The notes below the pieces were generated by a model. It was not told the DNA's origin. It made no database searches and saw only the letters and a program-made list of their open reading frames with translations. Positions 25,050-35,146 of a DNA stretch of 44,079 bases are shown here, in pieces (within the stretch, counting starts at the first letter, position 1; each line of letters opens with the position of its first letter). The position numbers and the translations under genes are program-made. The stretch is from positions 1-44,079 of the forward strand of contig JADZDA010000230.1 in the NCBI GenBank assembly GCA_020851255.1. Direction: 5' to 3'. The DNA is from Burkholderiales bacterium. Its GTDB lineage: Bacteria; Pseudomonadota; Gammaproteobacteria; Burkholderiales; Casimicrobiaceae.

Positions 25050-26357
25050 ATGAAACGCCTATGGATGGGATGTTCGCTGCTCGCGGCCGTCGCATGCTCG
25101 TCGATCGCGTTCGGAGCCACCGACGCCGACGTCGACAGGTCTTTCTTCCCCTACCGGACCAGCGTCCCGGCGTTCCCGGGCGTCAAGCCGGGCCTCGTCA
25201 TCGGCAAGGACAACGTCGAGCCGTTCAGGAACGCGGTGGATCCCGCGCTGTACCAGCACCTCAAGGACGGGTGGCTCGAGATCCCGGTCGGCCCCACGAC
25301 GTCGCTGGACCTGCACCCGAACTACGTCGACGCCACGCGCAAGAACCTGAACAAGGTCAAGCTCGGCGCCCAGCCCGGCGAGATCACCGGTTTCGTCGCC
25401 GGACGACCGTTTCCCGAGGAGCCCGACCTCTCGGACCCGAGGGCCGGCGAGAAGCTCGCCTGGAACTTCAAGTACCTGATCAACTACGGCGACAACGGCG
25501 CGATCACGCCGTTCTACTGGACCTTCCGCGACCTCAACAGCGGCAAGATCGAGCGCCGGCTCAACTTCAGCTTCCACTTCCTGAATTACAAGCACCGGGT
25601 CATCGAGCCGCCGCTGCCGGAAGTGACGCCGAATCCGTCGCAGTTGTTCCGCGGCATCTACGCGAAGGTGCTCGAACCGCTCGACGTCAAGAACACGCAG
25701 CTCCTGATCCAGCGTTTCTCGGACGACCTGAAGCGGGACGACGCATACCTCTACCTCGGCTGCCAGCGCCGCGTGCGGCGGCTCGCCACCGGGCAGGTGA
25801 CCGACGCGTTCCTGGGCAGCGACCTGATGGTGGAGGATTTCGAGGGATACAACGGGCGCATCTCCGACATGGTCTGGACCTACAAGGGCACGGCCAACAT
25901 GCTGGCCCCGTTCTTCAACCACAACGAGCAGAAGCTGTCCGACGAGTTCAAGGAGCCCGACGGCTACAAGTTCATCGCGTTCGGCGGCAAGGGCGGCTGC
26001 TTCCCGATCGTGAGCTGGCAATTGCGCAAGATGTACGTGCTCGAAGCCAAGCCGGTGGAGGCGGGCCACCCGATCAGCAAGCGCGTCTACTACGTGGACT
26101 CGCAGACGTTCACGATGTCGCGCACGCTGATCTACGACCGCAAGGGAGAGCTGTGGAAGAGCTTCACGGTCGGCAAGTCGCTGCCCGACCACCATCTGCC
26201 GGAGAACAAGGGCAGCGGCGCGCCAGTGGACGACTTCTTCAGCATGGTGGACGTGCAGTCCAGGCACTGCACGACCGGTCAGTTCAAGGCGCACATGGGC
26301 GGCAAGCTCACGCCGGTCTCGCTGTTCAGCGTCCAGAACATGCGCGGCGGTGATTGA
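25050..26357 (+). CDS. DUF1329 exported protein (LolB-like fold)
   Basis: A 435-residue DUF1329 protein with a signal peptide (cut near SIAFGATDAD, about residue 24). Typical features are FPGVKPGLVIGKDNVEPF near the N-terminus, LDLHPNYVDATRKNLNKVKL, WNFKYLINYGD and the long C-terminal half with YYVDSQTFTMSRTLIYDRKG. The family has a lipoprotein-carrier-like fold (LolA/LolB relatives) and is thought to hold a lipid-like ligand in the periplasm or at the outer membrane. The gene follows the DUF1302 stop by 20 bases. With the propeller and RND genes it completes a four-part envelope cassette. Confidence 0.87.
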   Translation: MKRLWMGCSLLAAVACSSIAFGATDADVDRSFFPYRTSVPAFPGVKPGLVIGKDNVEPFRNAVDPALYQHLKDGWLEIPVGPTTSLDLHPNYVDATRKNLNKVKLGAQPGEITGFVAGRPFPEEPDLSDPRAGEKLAWNFKYLINYGDNGAITPFYWTFRDLNSGKIERRLNFSFHFLNYKHRVIEPPLPEVTPNPSQLFRGIYAKVLEPLDVKNTQLLIQRFSDDLKRDDAYLYLGCQRRVRRLATGQVTDAFLGSDLMVEDFEGYNGRISDMVWTYKGTANMLAPFFNHNEQKLSDEFKEPDGYKFIAFGGKGGCFPIVSWQLRKMYVLEAKPVEAGHPISKRVYYVDSQTFTMSRTLIYDRKGELWKSFTVGKSLPDHHLPENKGSGAPVDDFFSMVDVQSRHCTTGQFKAHMGGKLTPVSLFSVQNMRGGD

Positions 26358-26376
26358 CATCGTTGTTCGGGCGCTA

Positions 26377-26394
26377 CCCGCGGCGGCCCGCGGG
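26377..26394 (+). terminator. Short GC hairpin after DUF1329
   Basis: CCCGCGG and CCGCGGG form a 7-bp perfect stem with a CGGC loop, 20 bases after the DUF1329 stop. It is weakly terminator-like; no T-run. Confidence 0.4.
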
Positions 26395-26594
26395 AGGGCG
26401 GCTGCGCGCCTTGTTCGGCGATCCGACTCGAGCACGGGAAGCCGCGCTGGCGGCCGGCGCCGGTGGCGTCACGGATCGCCGTGCATCGTCCGTCCCCGGT
26501 GAGCCCCCCGTGCGCTCGATCACAGGTTCACGCTTCTTCGCAACGGCACGACGACTCCCGCGACGGGAGCGCAGCCACCCGACCAGGAGGAATC

Positions 26595-27965
26595 ATGTCC
26601 GACACCGTCAAGTACGTCCTCGAGGAATCGAGGATCCCGAAGACCTGGTACAACATCCAGGCCGATCTGCCGAAGCCGCTCCCGCCGGTGCTGCACCCGG
26701 GTACGCACAAGCCGATCGGACCGGATGACCTCGCGCCGCTCTTTCCGCTGGAGCTCATCCTGCAGGAGGTGTCGACGGAACGCGAGATCGACATTCCCGG
26801 CCCGGTGCGCGACGTCTACCGCCAATGGCGGCCGTCCCCGCTGTATCGCGCCCGCCGTCTCGAGGCGGCGCTCGGGACGCCGGCGAGGATCTACTACAAG
26901 TACGAAGGTGTGTCCCCCTCGGGCAGCCACAAGCCGAACACCGCGATTCCGCAGGCGTTCTACAACCGCGAGGCCGGCATCAAGCGCCTCTCGACCGAGA
27001 CCGGCGCCGGCCAGTGGGGATCGTCGCTCTCGTTCGCCGGCAGGGTCTTCGGCCTGGAAGTGCAGGTCTTCATGGTTCGCGTCTCCTACAACCAGAAGCC
27101 GTATCGGCGCGCGCTAATGGAGACCTATGGCGCACGTTGCATCGCCTCGCCTTCGAACGAAACGAATTCCGGTCGCGCCATCCTGGCGAAGTCGCCGGAC
27201 CACCCGGGCAGCCTCGGCATCGCGATCTCCGAGGCGGTCGAGATCGCGGCGCAGCGCGACGACACCAAGTACGCGCTGGGCAGCGTGCTGAACCACGTGC
27301 TGATGCACCAGACCATCATCGGGACGGAGGCGATGGCGCAGCTCGAGATGGCCAACGACTATCCCGACGTGATCGTCGGCTGCACCGGCGGCGGGTCGAA
27401 CTTCGCCGGCATCGCATTCCCCTTCCTCGGCGCGCAGCTGCGCGGCGGGAAGAAGGTGCGGATCGTGGCGGTCGAGCCCGCGGCGTGTCCCAGCCTCACC
27501 CGCGGCCGGTACGCGTACGATTTCGGCGACACCGCGCACCTGACGCCGCTCACCAAGATGCACACGCTGGGGTCGACCTTCACGCCGCCCGGCTTCCACG
27601 CCGGCGGCCTGCGCTACCACGGCATGGCGCCGCTGGTGAGCCACGTCAAGGAGCTGGGCCTGATCGAGGCGGTCGGCTACAAGCAGTTGCAGTGCTTCGA
27701 CGCGGGCGTGCAGTTCGCCCGCGCGGAAGGCATCGTGCCGGCGCCGGAAGCGAACCACGCGGTCAAGGGTGCGATCGACGAGGCGATCCGCTGTCGCGAG
27801 GAGGGCGTGTCGCGCGCGATCCTGTTCAACCTGTGCGGCCACGGCCACTTCGACATGCAGGCGTACATCGACTACTTCGGCGGCAAGCTGAAGGACCTCG
27901 ACTACGACGAGGCCGAGCTCGCCATGGCGCTCGCGGGACTGCCTTCGGTGAAGGAGGCCGCGTAG
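26595..27965 (+). CDS. trpB2: TrpB2-type tryptophan synthase beta chain
   Basis: A 456-residue PLP enzyme of the TrpB2 group, the long stand-alone form that does not pair with TrpA. The PLP lysine is K113 in [27 protein letters not shown] is the substrate-binding region, [11 protein letters not shown] binds the PLP phosphate, and [17 protein letters not shown] is the TrpB2-specific communication region. It joins indole to serine or, in characterised TrpB2 enzymes, to O-phospho-L-serine. No trpA, trpC or trpF gene is nearby, so an indole-salvage role is more likely than de novo synthesis. AGGAGG lies before the ATG. It is on the same strand as the serine-kinase candidate at 18250 and the intervening envelope cassette. 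Confidence 0.88.
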   Translation: MSDTVKYVLEESRIPKTWYNIQADLPKPLPPVLHPGTHKPIGPDDLAPLFPLELILQEVSTEREIDIPGPVRDVYRQWRPSPLYRARRLEAALGTPARIYYKYEGVSPSGSHKPNTAIPQAFYNREAGIKRLSTETGAGQWGSSLSFAGRVFGLEVQVFMVRVSYNQKPYRRALMETYGARCIASPSNETNSGRAILAKSPDHPGSLGIAISEAVEIAAQRDDTKYALGSVLNHVLMHQTIIGTEAMAQLEMANDYPDVIVGCTGGGSNFAGIAFPFLGAQLRGGKKVRIVAVEPAACPSLTRGRYAYDFGDTAHLTPLTKMHTLGSTFTPPGFHAGGLRYHGMAPLVSHVKELGLIEAVGYKQLQCFDAGVQFARAEGIVPAPEANHAVKGAIDEAIRCREEGVSRAILFNLCGHGHFDMQAYIDYFGGKLKDLDYDEAELAMALAGLPSVKEAA

Positions 27966-27968
27966 CGC

Positions 27969-28020
27969 GCGGCGAAACGCCGGCGGTATGGCGTCGCCGC
28001 TGCCGCCGGCGTTTCGTCGC
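27969..28020 (+). terminator. Long stem-loop after trpB2
   Basis: An 18-bp inverted repeat with a single mismatch (left arm 27969-27986, right arm 28003-28020; core CGAAACGCCGGCGG) with a 16-base loop begins four bases after the trpB2 stop. It is the strongest hairpin in the window. The T-run is limited to GTTTCG inside the right arm. Confidence 0.7.
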
Positions 28021-28436
28021 AGCGAGGTCGACATCGCCGGTCGACGGCGCGCCGATGTCCGGGCCGAACCGCGCACCTCCTGCGCGTTGAAGAAGGAGTG
28101 GGCCCCCGGTCCCACGAGCCCTGTAGGACGGCGGGAATCGGCCGCGGTCGACCCCGGGGAGAGAGGGTGATCGAGAACGCGGACGACATGCGCGGACTGC
28201 ACGTTCGCCCCGATCGAGCGACGACCCGGGGGACGTTGCGACGGGTCGGCGCTCGACGTCGGGATGTCGGGCGATCGCGCGCACCGGGCCGCAACCGGCC
28301 ACGCGCGGGTCGTTCGGGGGTTGTCGGTCCCGGGGATTGTTCGCCGTGACGGTGCCGGTGGCACGCGCCGGCGAGGTACAGTCGATACCTCGGGACCGCC
28401 CGCCGGGCGGCGTCCCCGCATGGACCCGGAGGATCG
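28021..28436. other. Intergenic region, about 415 bp
   Basis: No gene could be supported. Short open frames here (for example 28098-28349) are Arg-rich and lack family features or good ribosome sites. The promoter of the following small gene must lie here, but no clear -35/-10 pair was recognised. Confidence 0.5.
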
Positions 28437-28697
28437 ATGATCGAAGAAAAGATCAAGGTGCGCGCCACGACCAGCGGCCAGGAGCTGGAAGTCGTCGTCT
28501 TCAGCAAGCGCCGCGATCGCATCGAGGTCGTGATCGGGACCGGCGTGCACAGCGTGCGCTGCGAGTTGCTTCCGACCCGGACCGGTCAGGCCTACGTCGG
28601 TAAGGCGATGGGGCGCGAAATCGTCTACGAGACGAGCCGCGAGCAGGTCGAGGCGGACATCGCGCGGGCCGCCTCCCGGGCGCTGTTCCGGCGCTGA
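28437..28697 (+). CDS. Small conserved-looking protein, function unknown
   Basis: An 86-residue protein starting MIEEKIKVRATTSGQELE, with GGAGG eight bases upstream. Alternating hydrophobic strands (LEVVVFSKRRDRIEVVIG, HSVRCELLPT) are followed by a C-terminal helix (EQVEADIARAASRALFRR). It looks like a small alpha/beta cytoplasmic protein with no signal peptide or membrane segment. The codon pattern is like that of its neighbours. It precedes dusA by about 80 bases on the same strand. No family recognised. Confidence 0.65.
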   Translation: MIEEKIKVRATTSGQELEVVVFSKRRDRIEVVIGTGVHSVRCELLPTRTGQAYVGKAMGREIVYETSREQVEADIARAASRALFRR

Positions 28698-28776
28698 CGT
28701 CGGTCCGCGCGGCGAACCGCGCAGCGCAGCCACGCGGCCACGCCGGTTCGTCGAGCGGTCGGTACCGCCATTCGTG

Positions 28777-29760
<984 letters not shown>

Positions 29761-29797
29761 CGCGCCGGCCGGTCGCGCGGGTCGGTCCGACGAGGCG

Positions 29798-30559
29798 TCA
29801 CCCCTTGATCGAGGTCGCGAGATCCGCGAGACGCCGCGCCATGATCGCGGAGCTGGACAGACAGACGATCGTGAATCCGTTCGCGGCCAGGCGCGCGACC
29901 TCGGCCTCGTTGCGCGCGAAATTCGCGAGTGCCGGACCACGGACCGACTCGACGGTGGTCCGGATCGCGTCGATCGCAGCCGCGACCTCGGGATGATCCG
30001 GCTGACCGGGATACCCGAGCGACGTCGACAGATCCGCGGGTCCGACGAACATCGCGTCCAGCCCCGCGACGCGTGCGATTTCGCCGACGTTCGGCAGGGC
30101 CGCCCCGTCCTCGATCTGGCCGACGACGACGACTTCGCGGCGCGACCTTTCGACGAGAGCGGCCGGGGTCACGAGGCCGTAGCGTCCCGCTCGCGTGGAC
30201 GTGGAGATGCCCCGGATGCCGCGGGGCGGGAAATGCGCGGCGGCGACGGCGGCCGCCGCGTCGTCCGCCGTGATCAGGTGCGGCACCAGGACTCCGTTCG
30301 CACCCGCGTCCAGCGCGTGCAGGATGTGCTCCGGCGCGCGACTGGGCACACGCACGAGCGACGCGACGTTCGCGACATCGGCCGCGCGGACCTGGTTTTC
30401 CAGCGTCTCGTCTCCTGCGGGACCGTGCTCGCGGTCCAGGATGACGAAATCGAAACCGGCATGGCCGCACATCTCGACCACGGCCGGCGACGGCACGGAC
30501 ACGAACGCGCCACGGAGCGGGCGGCGGGCGGCGAGGCGATCCCTGAATCCGTCGATCAT
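29798..30559 (-). CDS. HpcH/HpaI-family aldolase
   Basis: A 253-residue class II pyruvate aldolase. The active-site residues fall at the same numbers as in HpaI: H45 (DREHGP), R70 (VRVPSR), E150 (GQIED) and D176 (FVGPADLS), with E150/D176 as metal ligands. Such enzymes cleave 2-keto-3-deoxy sugar acids (RhmA, GarL) or aromatic meta-cleavage acids (HpaI). With dehydratase and dehydrogenase genes upstream in the same operon, retro-aldol cleavage of a keto-deoxy sugar acid to pyruvate plus an aldehyde is expected. It is the last gene of the nine-gene leftward operon. No signal peptide. Confidence 0.87.
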   Translation of the reverse strand: MIDGFRDRLAARRPLRGAFVSVPSPAVVEMCGHAGFDFVILDREHGPAGDETLENQVRAADVANVASLVRVPSRAPEHILHALDAGANGVLVPHLITADDAAAAVAAAHFPPRGIRGISTSTRAGRYGLVTPAALVERSRREVVVVGQIEDGAALPNVGEIARVAGLDAMFVGPADLSTSLGYPGQPDHPEVAAAIDAIRTTVESVRGPALANFARNEAEVARLAANGFTIVCLSSSAIMARRLADLATSIKG

Positions 30560-30624
30560 GTCGGACGCTCCGGTTCGATGGGTCGCCTCGAGTCGCACGC
30601 GGTCATCGCCGTCGCCCGAAGACG

Positions 30625-31419
30625 TCAGTAAGGAAGGTTTTGCGCGATGCGTCCGCCATCGACATAGTAGGTCTGTCCGGTGACGTAGCTCGCCTCGTCG
30701 CTCAACAGGAAGGAGATGACCGACGCGACTTCGCGCGGCTCGCCGACCCGACGCAGCGGCGTGCGCAGCATCACGGCATCCAGCGCGTCCGGTTTCGCGG
30801 CCACCCAGCGGTCCAGCATGTCGGTGCGGATCGTGCCGGGCCCGACGGCATTGACGCGGATGCGCGCCGGGGCGAGTTCGACGGCCAGTACGCGGGTCAT
30901 CTGGGCGATCGCACCCTTGGTCGCCGCGTACGCGGTATGCGTCGCACTGCCGATCTGCGCGTTGACCGACGACAGGTGGACGATCGAGTAGGTCCGGTCG
31001 GCGGCGAGCGTCTGCCGGCCCATCTGCCGTACCACGGCCTGCGTCGCCCGGAACGACCCCATCAGGTTGACGTCGACGATCGCCTTGAATTCGTCGTCCT
31101 CGAGATCGAGGAATCGGTGGCGCCGGTCGACGCCTGCGCTGTTCACCAGGCCGTCGACGCGGCCGAAACGCGCGGCGGCCTGCGCCACCATCGCGTCGAC
31201 CTCGGTTCTCTCGGTGACGTCGCATTTCGAGAACTGAACGCGGTCGCTCCAGCGCGCGAGCTGGTCGCGCTGCTCCGGCTTGCCGGCATCGCGGTCTGCG
31301 AGCACGACGCGCGCGCCGCGCTCCAGGAGCATCGTGGTCGTCGCGAATCCGATGCCTCCCCAGGCGCCGGTCACCACGATCGTCCGGTCGGCATGCAGGT
31401 CCGCGCCGAAGGCGTTCAT
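30625..31419 (-). CDS. Short-chain dehydrogenase/reductase
   Basis: A 264-residue classical SDR. It has the nucleotide motif TGAWGGIG (17-24), D42 in VVLADRD favouring NAD(H), NSAG at 93-96, the catalytic Ser in HLSSVN (S150/S151) and YAATK (Y164, K168), and the C-terminal DEASYVTGQTYYVDGGR. Its ATG overlaps the stop of the dehydratase gene (ATGA, 31416-31419). In analogous pathways an SDR oxidises the 2-keto-3-deoxy acid before aldol cleavage, for example 2-keto-3-deoxy-L-fuconate dehydrogenase; that role is inferred here. Confidence 0.87.
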   Translation of the reverse strand: MNAFGADLHADRTIVVTGAWGGIGFATTTMLLERGARVVLADRDAGKPEQRDQLARWSDRVQFSKCDVTERTEVDAMVAQAAARFGRVDGLVNSAGVDRRHRFLDLEDDEFKAIVDVNLMGSFRATQAVVRQMGRQTLAADRTYSIVHLSSVNAQIGSATHTAYAATKGAIAQMTRVLAVELAPARIRVNAVGPGTIRTDMLDRWVAAKPDALDAVMLRTPLRRVGEPREVASVISFLLSDEASYVTGQTYYVDGGRIAQNLPY

Positions 31420-32585
31420 GATCCGAACACGTGATAACCGGTACGCCGCCGTTCGATGAAACTCCAGTCGAGCGTCACGCCCAGCCCGGGACCGGAGGGG
31501 ACCGGATAACAGCCGTCGGCGCCGACGGCGGTCATCGAGTCGGAGTATCCGTCGGCGTAGATCGGCGGCAGAATCGTGGGAATGGTCGGACCCACGAGCG
31601 CGAGCTCGTAGTAGTTGCTGTTGCGCATCGCGGACATGCAGGCGCGGTGCGCGGGGCCGGACGAGTGTATCTCGCAGTCGAGCCCGAACGCCTCGGCGAG
31701 ATGCGCGGTCTTCATCGTGCCGGTGATGCCCAGGTCGTATTCGGGATCCGCGCGGACGAAATCGGTCGCGTCGGCGGCGATCCAGTCGGCCTTCGGCTCG
31801 AGCCCGCGAACGTGCTCGAGCGCGAGCAGCGGCGTCCGGATCATCTGCCGCAGTTTCTTCTGCGCATGCTGCGACGTACCGTTGTCGCGGAACGGGTCCT
31901 CCAGCCAGAAGAAGCCGGCGTCGTCGCACGCGCGGCCGACCGCGAGCGCGTCGGCGAACGTGAGGATCTCGCAGCCGAGATCCAGCATGAGCGCCATCCG
32001 CCCGGCGAAATGCCGTCCCATGTGGAGAACGTTCTCGATTTCCCGGCCGACGTTCCCCTCGGTCCACCCGTGGATCTTGAACGCCCGGAAACCGAGGGCG
32101 TAGCACTCCTCGGCGAAATCGACGAATGCTTCCTTACAGTGCAGGCCGCCGTTGTCGTCGGCGTGGATGCCGCTCGCGTACGCGGGCAACCGGTGCCGGT
32201 AGCCGCCGAGCAACTGCGACACGGACATCCCGCAGCGGCGACCGAACAGGTCCCAGAGCGCGCAATCGAGGTGCGAGACGCCGACGCCGCCGAAATGGCG
32301 CAGCACTTTCTTCAGATCGTTGTAGGCGCGCTCGCGCTCGTCGACCGGATGCCCGATCAGCAGCGGAGCGACGTACAGGACCTGCCCGAGATGCGGCAAT
32401 TTGCCGCCGAGTCCCGGGGCGAATTCCCCGACCGCGCCGTCGCTCGCGGTGATCCGGACGACGAAGTTGCCGATGACTGAGCGCGCGCCGCGGCGATAGA
32501 CACGGTTGTGCTTGCGGTCGGCGCCGAGGTTTGCGACGTCGTAGGTGTACTCGATCACTTCGATGCGGTCGATGGTCGTGGTCAT
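31416..32585 (-). CDS. Enolase-superfamily sugar acid dehydratase
   Basis: A 389-residue mandelate-racemase-type enzyme. The N-terminal capping domain is followed by a barrel with the acid/base pair K170-I-H172 (FKIHGW), metal ligands D202 (LMLDLGC), E229 (WLEDPF) and E257 (LALEHV), and a D284/H307 dyad (YDLGITGT, CEIHSSG). The family abstracts the proton next to a carboxylate and, in sugar operons, dehydrates aldonic acids to 2-keto-3-deoxy acids. The KxH rather than KxK motif means substrate type cannot be fixed. Start ATG 32585; the frame extends upstream into the alcohol dehydrogenase gene only by chance. Confidence 0.86.
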   Translation of the reverse strand: MTTTIDRIEVIEYTYDVANLGADRKHNRVYRRGARSVIGNFVVRITASDGAVGEFAPGLGGKLPHLGQVLYVAPLLIGHPVDERERAYNDLKKVLRHFGGVGVSHLDCALWDLFGRRCGMSVSQLLGGYRHRLPAYASGIHADDNGGLHCKEAFVDFAEECYALGFRAFKIHGWTEGNVGREIENVLHMGRHFAGRMALMLDLGCEILTFADALAVGRACDDAGFFWLEDPFRDNGTSQHAQKKLRQMIRTPLLALEHVRGLEPKADWIAADATDFVRADPEYDLGITGTMKTAHLAEAFGLDCEIHSSGPAHRACMSAMRNSNYYELALVGPTIPTILPPIYADGYSDSMTAVGADGCYPVPSGPGLGVTLDWSFIERRRTGYHVFGS

Positions 32586-32631
32586 GGGACGATCGCAGCG
32601 CCGTGGCCGCGCGGAGGCGCGAGGGTGGGGT

Positions 32632-33771
32632 TCATGAGCCGGGCACGAGGACCTGGCGCAACGTCTGTCCGTCGGCGAGCGCGTCGAACGCGGCGTTGAG
32701 GTCTTCGAGCGCGACCCGGCGGTCCACGATGCGTTCGACGGGCAGACGGCCGTCCCGCACCATCCGCGCGTAGCGCGGGACATCCCGCACCGGGACCGAC
32801 GATCCGAAATAGCTGCCCTTGATCGTGCGCTCCTCGGCGACCACGTTCGCGTGGGAGATCGGGAGCTGGACACTCGACGCGGGGAGGCTGCCGATGACCG
32901 TGGTTCCGCCGCGGCGGGTGATCTGGTAGGCGACGGCCATGGCTCTCGCGGCACCCGCCATCTCGAACGCGCAATCGACACCGCCTCCGGTGGCGGCCGT
33001 CACCTTGGCGGCGCATTCGGGATCGGCCGCGTTCACGGCGAGCGTCGCTCCCAGTTCGCGGGCGAGGGCGAGTTTCGATTCCGAGAGATCGATGGCGACG
33101 ATTTCGCTCGCACCGGCCGCGCGAGCGCCCAGCAGGGCGGACAAGCCGACGCCGCCCAATCCGACGATCGCGACCGATTCACCGGATCGCACGCGGGCGG
33201 TGTTGAAGACCGCGCCGACACCGGTCAGCACCGCGCATCCGATCAGCGACGCCGCGTCCGTCGGTACATCGCTGTCGATCCGCACGAGCGAGCGACGCAT
33301 CATGACGGTCATCTCGGAGAACGCCGCCACGCCGACGTAATGGTGAACCGGCGTGCCACGCAGGCTGAATCGGATCCCTCCGCTCGCGAGCGTGCCGGCG
33401 CCGCTGTATTGCGGTGCGGTCACGCAAAGGGCCGGGCGCCCGCCCAGGCACATGGCGCACTGGCCGCAACTCGGCACGAACAGCGTGACGACGCGGTCGC
33501 CGGGCTTGAGATCGTCGACGCCCGGACCCGTCTCCAGCACTTCGCCGACGGCCTCGTGCCCCAGGATCATCGGCAGCGGCGTGCGCTCGCGGGGCCGGAC
33601 GCCATCGATGGCCGACAGGTCGGAGTGACACAGGCCCGCGGCCCGGATGGCGAGCAGGACCTCGCCGGCCCGCGGTCCGTCGAGCTCGACGTCCTCGACG
33701 GTCATCGGGCGGCTGTTCGCATAGGGCCGTTCGGCACCGATGGTCCAGAGGACGGCAGCGCGGGTCTTCAT
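32632..33771 (-). CDS. Zinc-dependent alcohol dehydrogenase
   Basis: A 379-residue medium-chain dehydrogenase. Catalytic zinc ligands are C48 (GLCHSD) and H72-E73 (GHEAVGEV). The structural zinc site has four Cys at 102, 105, 108 and 116. The NAD fold is VAIVGLGGVGLSALLGA followed by D in IVAIDLS, favouring NAD. The length matches the class III-like group. In this operon it should oxidise a pathway alcohol or aldehyde, such as the aldehyde released by the aldolase or the starting polyol; the sequence does not decide. The GCAMCLGG region is intact. Confidence 0.86.
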   Translation of the reverse strand: MKTRAAVLWTIGAERPYANSRPMTVEDVELDGPRAGEVLLAIRAAGLCHSDLSAIDGVRPRERTPLPMILGHEAVGEVLETGPGVDDLKPGDRVVTLFVPSCGQCAMCLGGRPALCVTAPQYSGAGTLASGGIRFSLRGTPVHHYVGVAAFSEMTVMMRRSLVRIDSDVPTDAASLIGCAVLTGVGAVFNTARVRSGESVAIVGLGGVGLSALLGARAAGASEIVAIDLSESKLALARELGATLAVNAADPECAAKVTAATGGGVDCAFEMAGAARAMAVAYQITRRGGTTVIGSLPASSVQLPISHANVVAEERTIKGSYFGSSVPVRDVPRYARMVRDGRLPVERIVDRRVALEDLNAAFDALADGQTLRQVLVPGS

Positions 33772-33838
33772 CGCCGATTCATCCCGGGAACGGACGTTCG
33801 GGACGGGGAGTTCCCCGGCGTCGTTGCGCGTGCATCGT

Positions 33839-35146
33839 TCACTCCATCAGGCGTACGAAGTAGAACACCATGTCAGGCCACGCCATCGTCGCGCCGATCA
33901 CGAACATGTCGGCGACGATGAAGGGCGCCACCCCCTTGAATATCGTCCAGGTGTCGGCCAGGTCGCCGACGACGCTCCTGATCACGAAGACGTTGAGGCC
34001 GACCGGCGGCGTCAGCATGCCGATTTCGAGGAACTTGACCAGGATCGCGCCGAACCAGATGAGGTTGATGTCGAGCGACACCAGGACCGGGTACAGGATC
34101 GGTATGGTCAACAGCATGATCCCGACCGGTTCGAGGAACATGCCGAGGATCATGTAGAGCACGGTGATGATCGCGAAGAACCCGAGCTGGGTCGGATTGA
34201 CGGCGATGACCCATTCGGAGATCGCCTGGTCGGTTCCACTGACCGCCAGGAAGCGGACCAGCAGGTTCGCGCCGATCGCGATCAACAGGATCACGCAGGT
34301 CGTCGACAGGGACTCCTCGAGCGCGAGCCGCAGCGTCTTCCAGTCGAGGCTCCGGCGCAGGAAACCGATGGCGACGGCGAGGGCCGCTCCGAGGGCGCCC
34401 GCTTCCGAGGCGGTGAAGAGCCCTCCGAACAGGCCGCCGAAGACCAGCACGACCAGGACGATCGACGGCAGGGTATCCCGCAGCGACTCGATGCGCTCCT
34501 TCGCCGACGCCTTCTGGACGAGGCGGGGCGCCGAACCCGGTCTCAGCGTCGCCCAGAGGACGATGGTGATCACGTAGCCGGCCGCGGTCATCAACCCCAC
34601 CGACAGACCGGCGAGGAACAGCTTCCCGATCGATTGCTGGATGAAGATCCCGTACAGGATCATGAGAATGCTGGGCGGGATCAGTGGCCCCAGCGTACCG
34701 GCGGCGGCGACCGTGCCGGTCGCCAGCCGCACGCTGTATCCCGCTCTTCGCATCTCCGGCACCGCGATCTTGCCCATCGCGGCCGCGCAGGCGATGCTCG
34801 ATCCGGACAGGGCCGAGAAAGCGGCCGCGCCGAACACCGTGGCGATCGCGAGTCCGCCCGGCAATGCCGACAGCCACAGCTTCGCGGCGCGGAACAGACC
34901 CTGCGTGAGCTGGGCATGGTAGGCGACGTACCCCATCACCAGGAACGTCGGCAGCGACGACAGCGCCCAGTTCGCGGCGAACTCGTAGGGCAGCGAGCGC
35001 AGGAGGCCGGTCGTCGGCCCGAATCCGAGCAGCGCCGTCAGGCCGATCGCGCCGACCGAGATCATCGCGATGGCGATCGGCACGCGCAACGCGATCAGCG
35101 CGAGCAGGCCCGCGATCCCGGACAGGCCGACCTGAACGTCGGTCAC
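33839..35146 (-). CDS. TRAP transporter large membrane subunit (DctM)
   Basis: A 435-residue, about 12-helix membrane protein with DctM blocks LPTFLVMGYVAYHAQLTQ, ALSGSSIACAAAMGKIAVPEM, GTLGPLIPPSILMILYGIF, GGLFTASEAGALGAALAVA and GMLTPPVGLNVFVI. The GTG start (35146) overlaps the DctQ stop. It takes up the operon's substrate, probably a sugar acid or lactone-derived anion, using a sodium gradient. Compared with the DctM at 14101 it is a clearly different paralogue. Confidence 0.88.
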   Translation of the reverse strand: MTDVQVGLSGIAGLLALIALRVPIAIAMISVGAIGLTALLGFGPTTGLLRSLPYEFAANWALSSLPTFLVMGYVAYHAQLTQGLFRAAKLWLSALPGGLAIATVFGAAAFSALSGSSIACAAAMGKIAVPEMRRAGYSVRLATGTVAAAGTLGPLIPPSILMILYGIFIQQSIGKLFLAGLSVGLMTAAGYVITIVLWATLRPGSAPRLVQKASAKERIESLRDTLPSIVLVVLVFGGLFGGLFTASEAGALGAALAVAIGFLRRSLDWKTLRLALEESLSTTCVILLIAIGANLLVRFLAVSGTDQAISEWVIAVNPTQLGFFAIITVLYMILGMFLEPVGIMLLTIPILYPVLVSLDINLIWFGAILVKFLEIGMLTPPVGLNVFVIRSVVGDLADTWTIFKGVAPFIVADMFVIGATMAWPDMVFYFVRLME

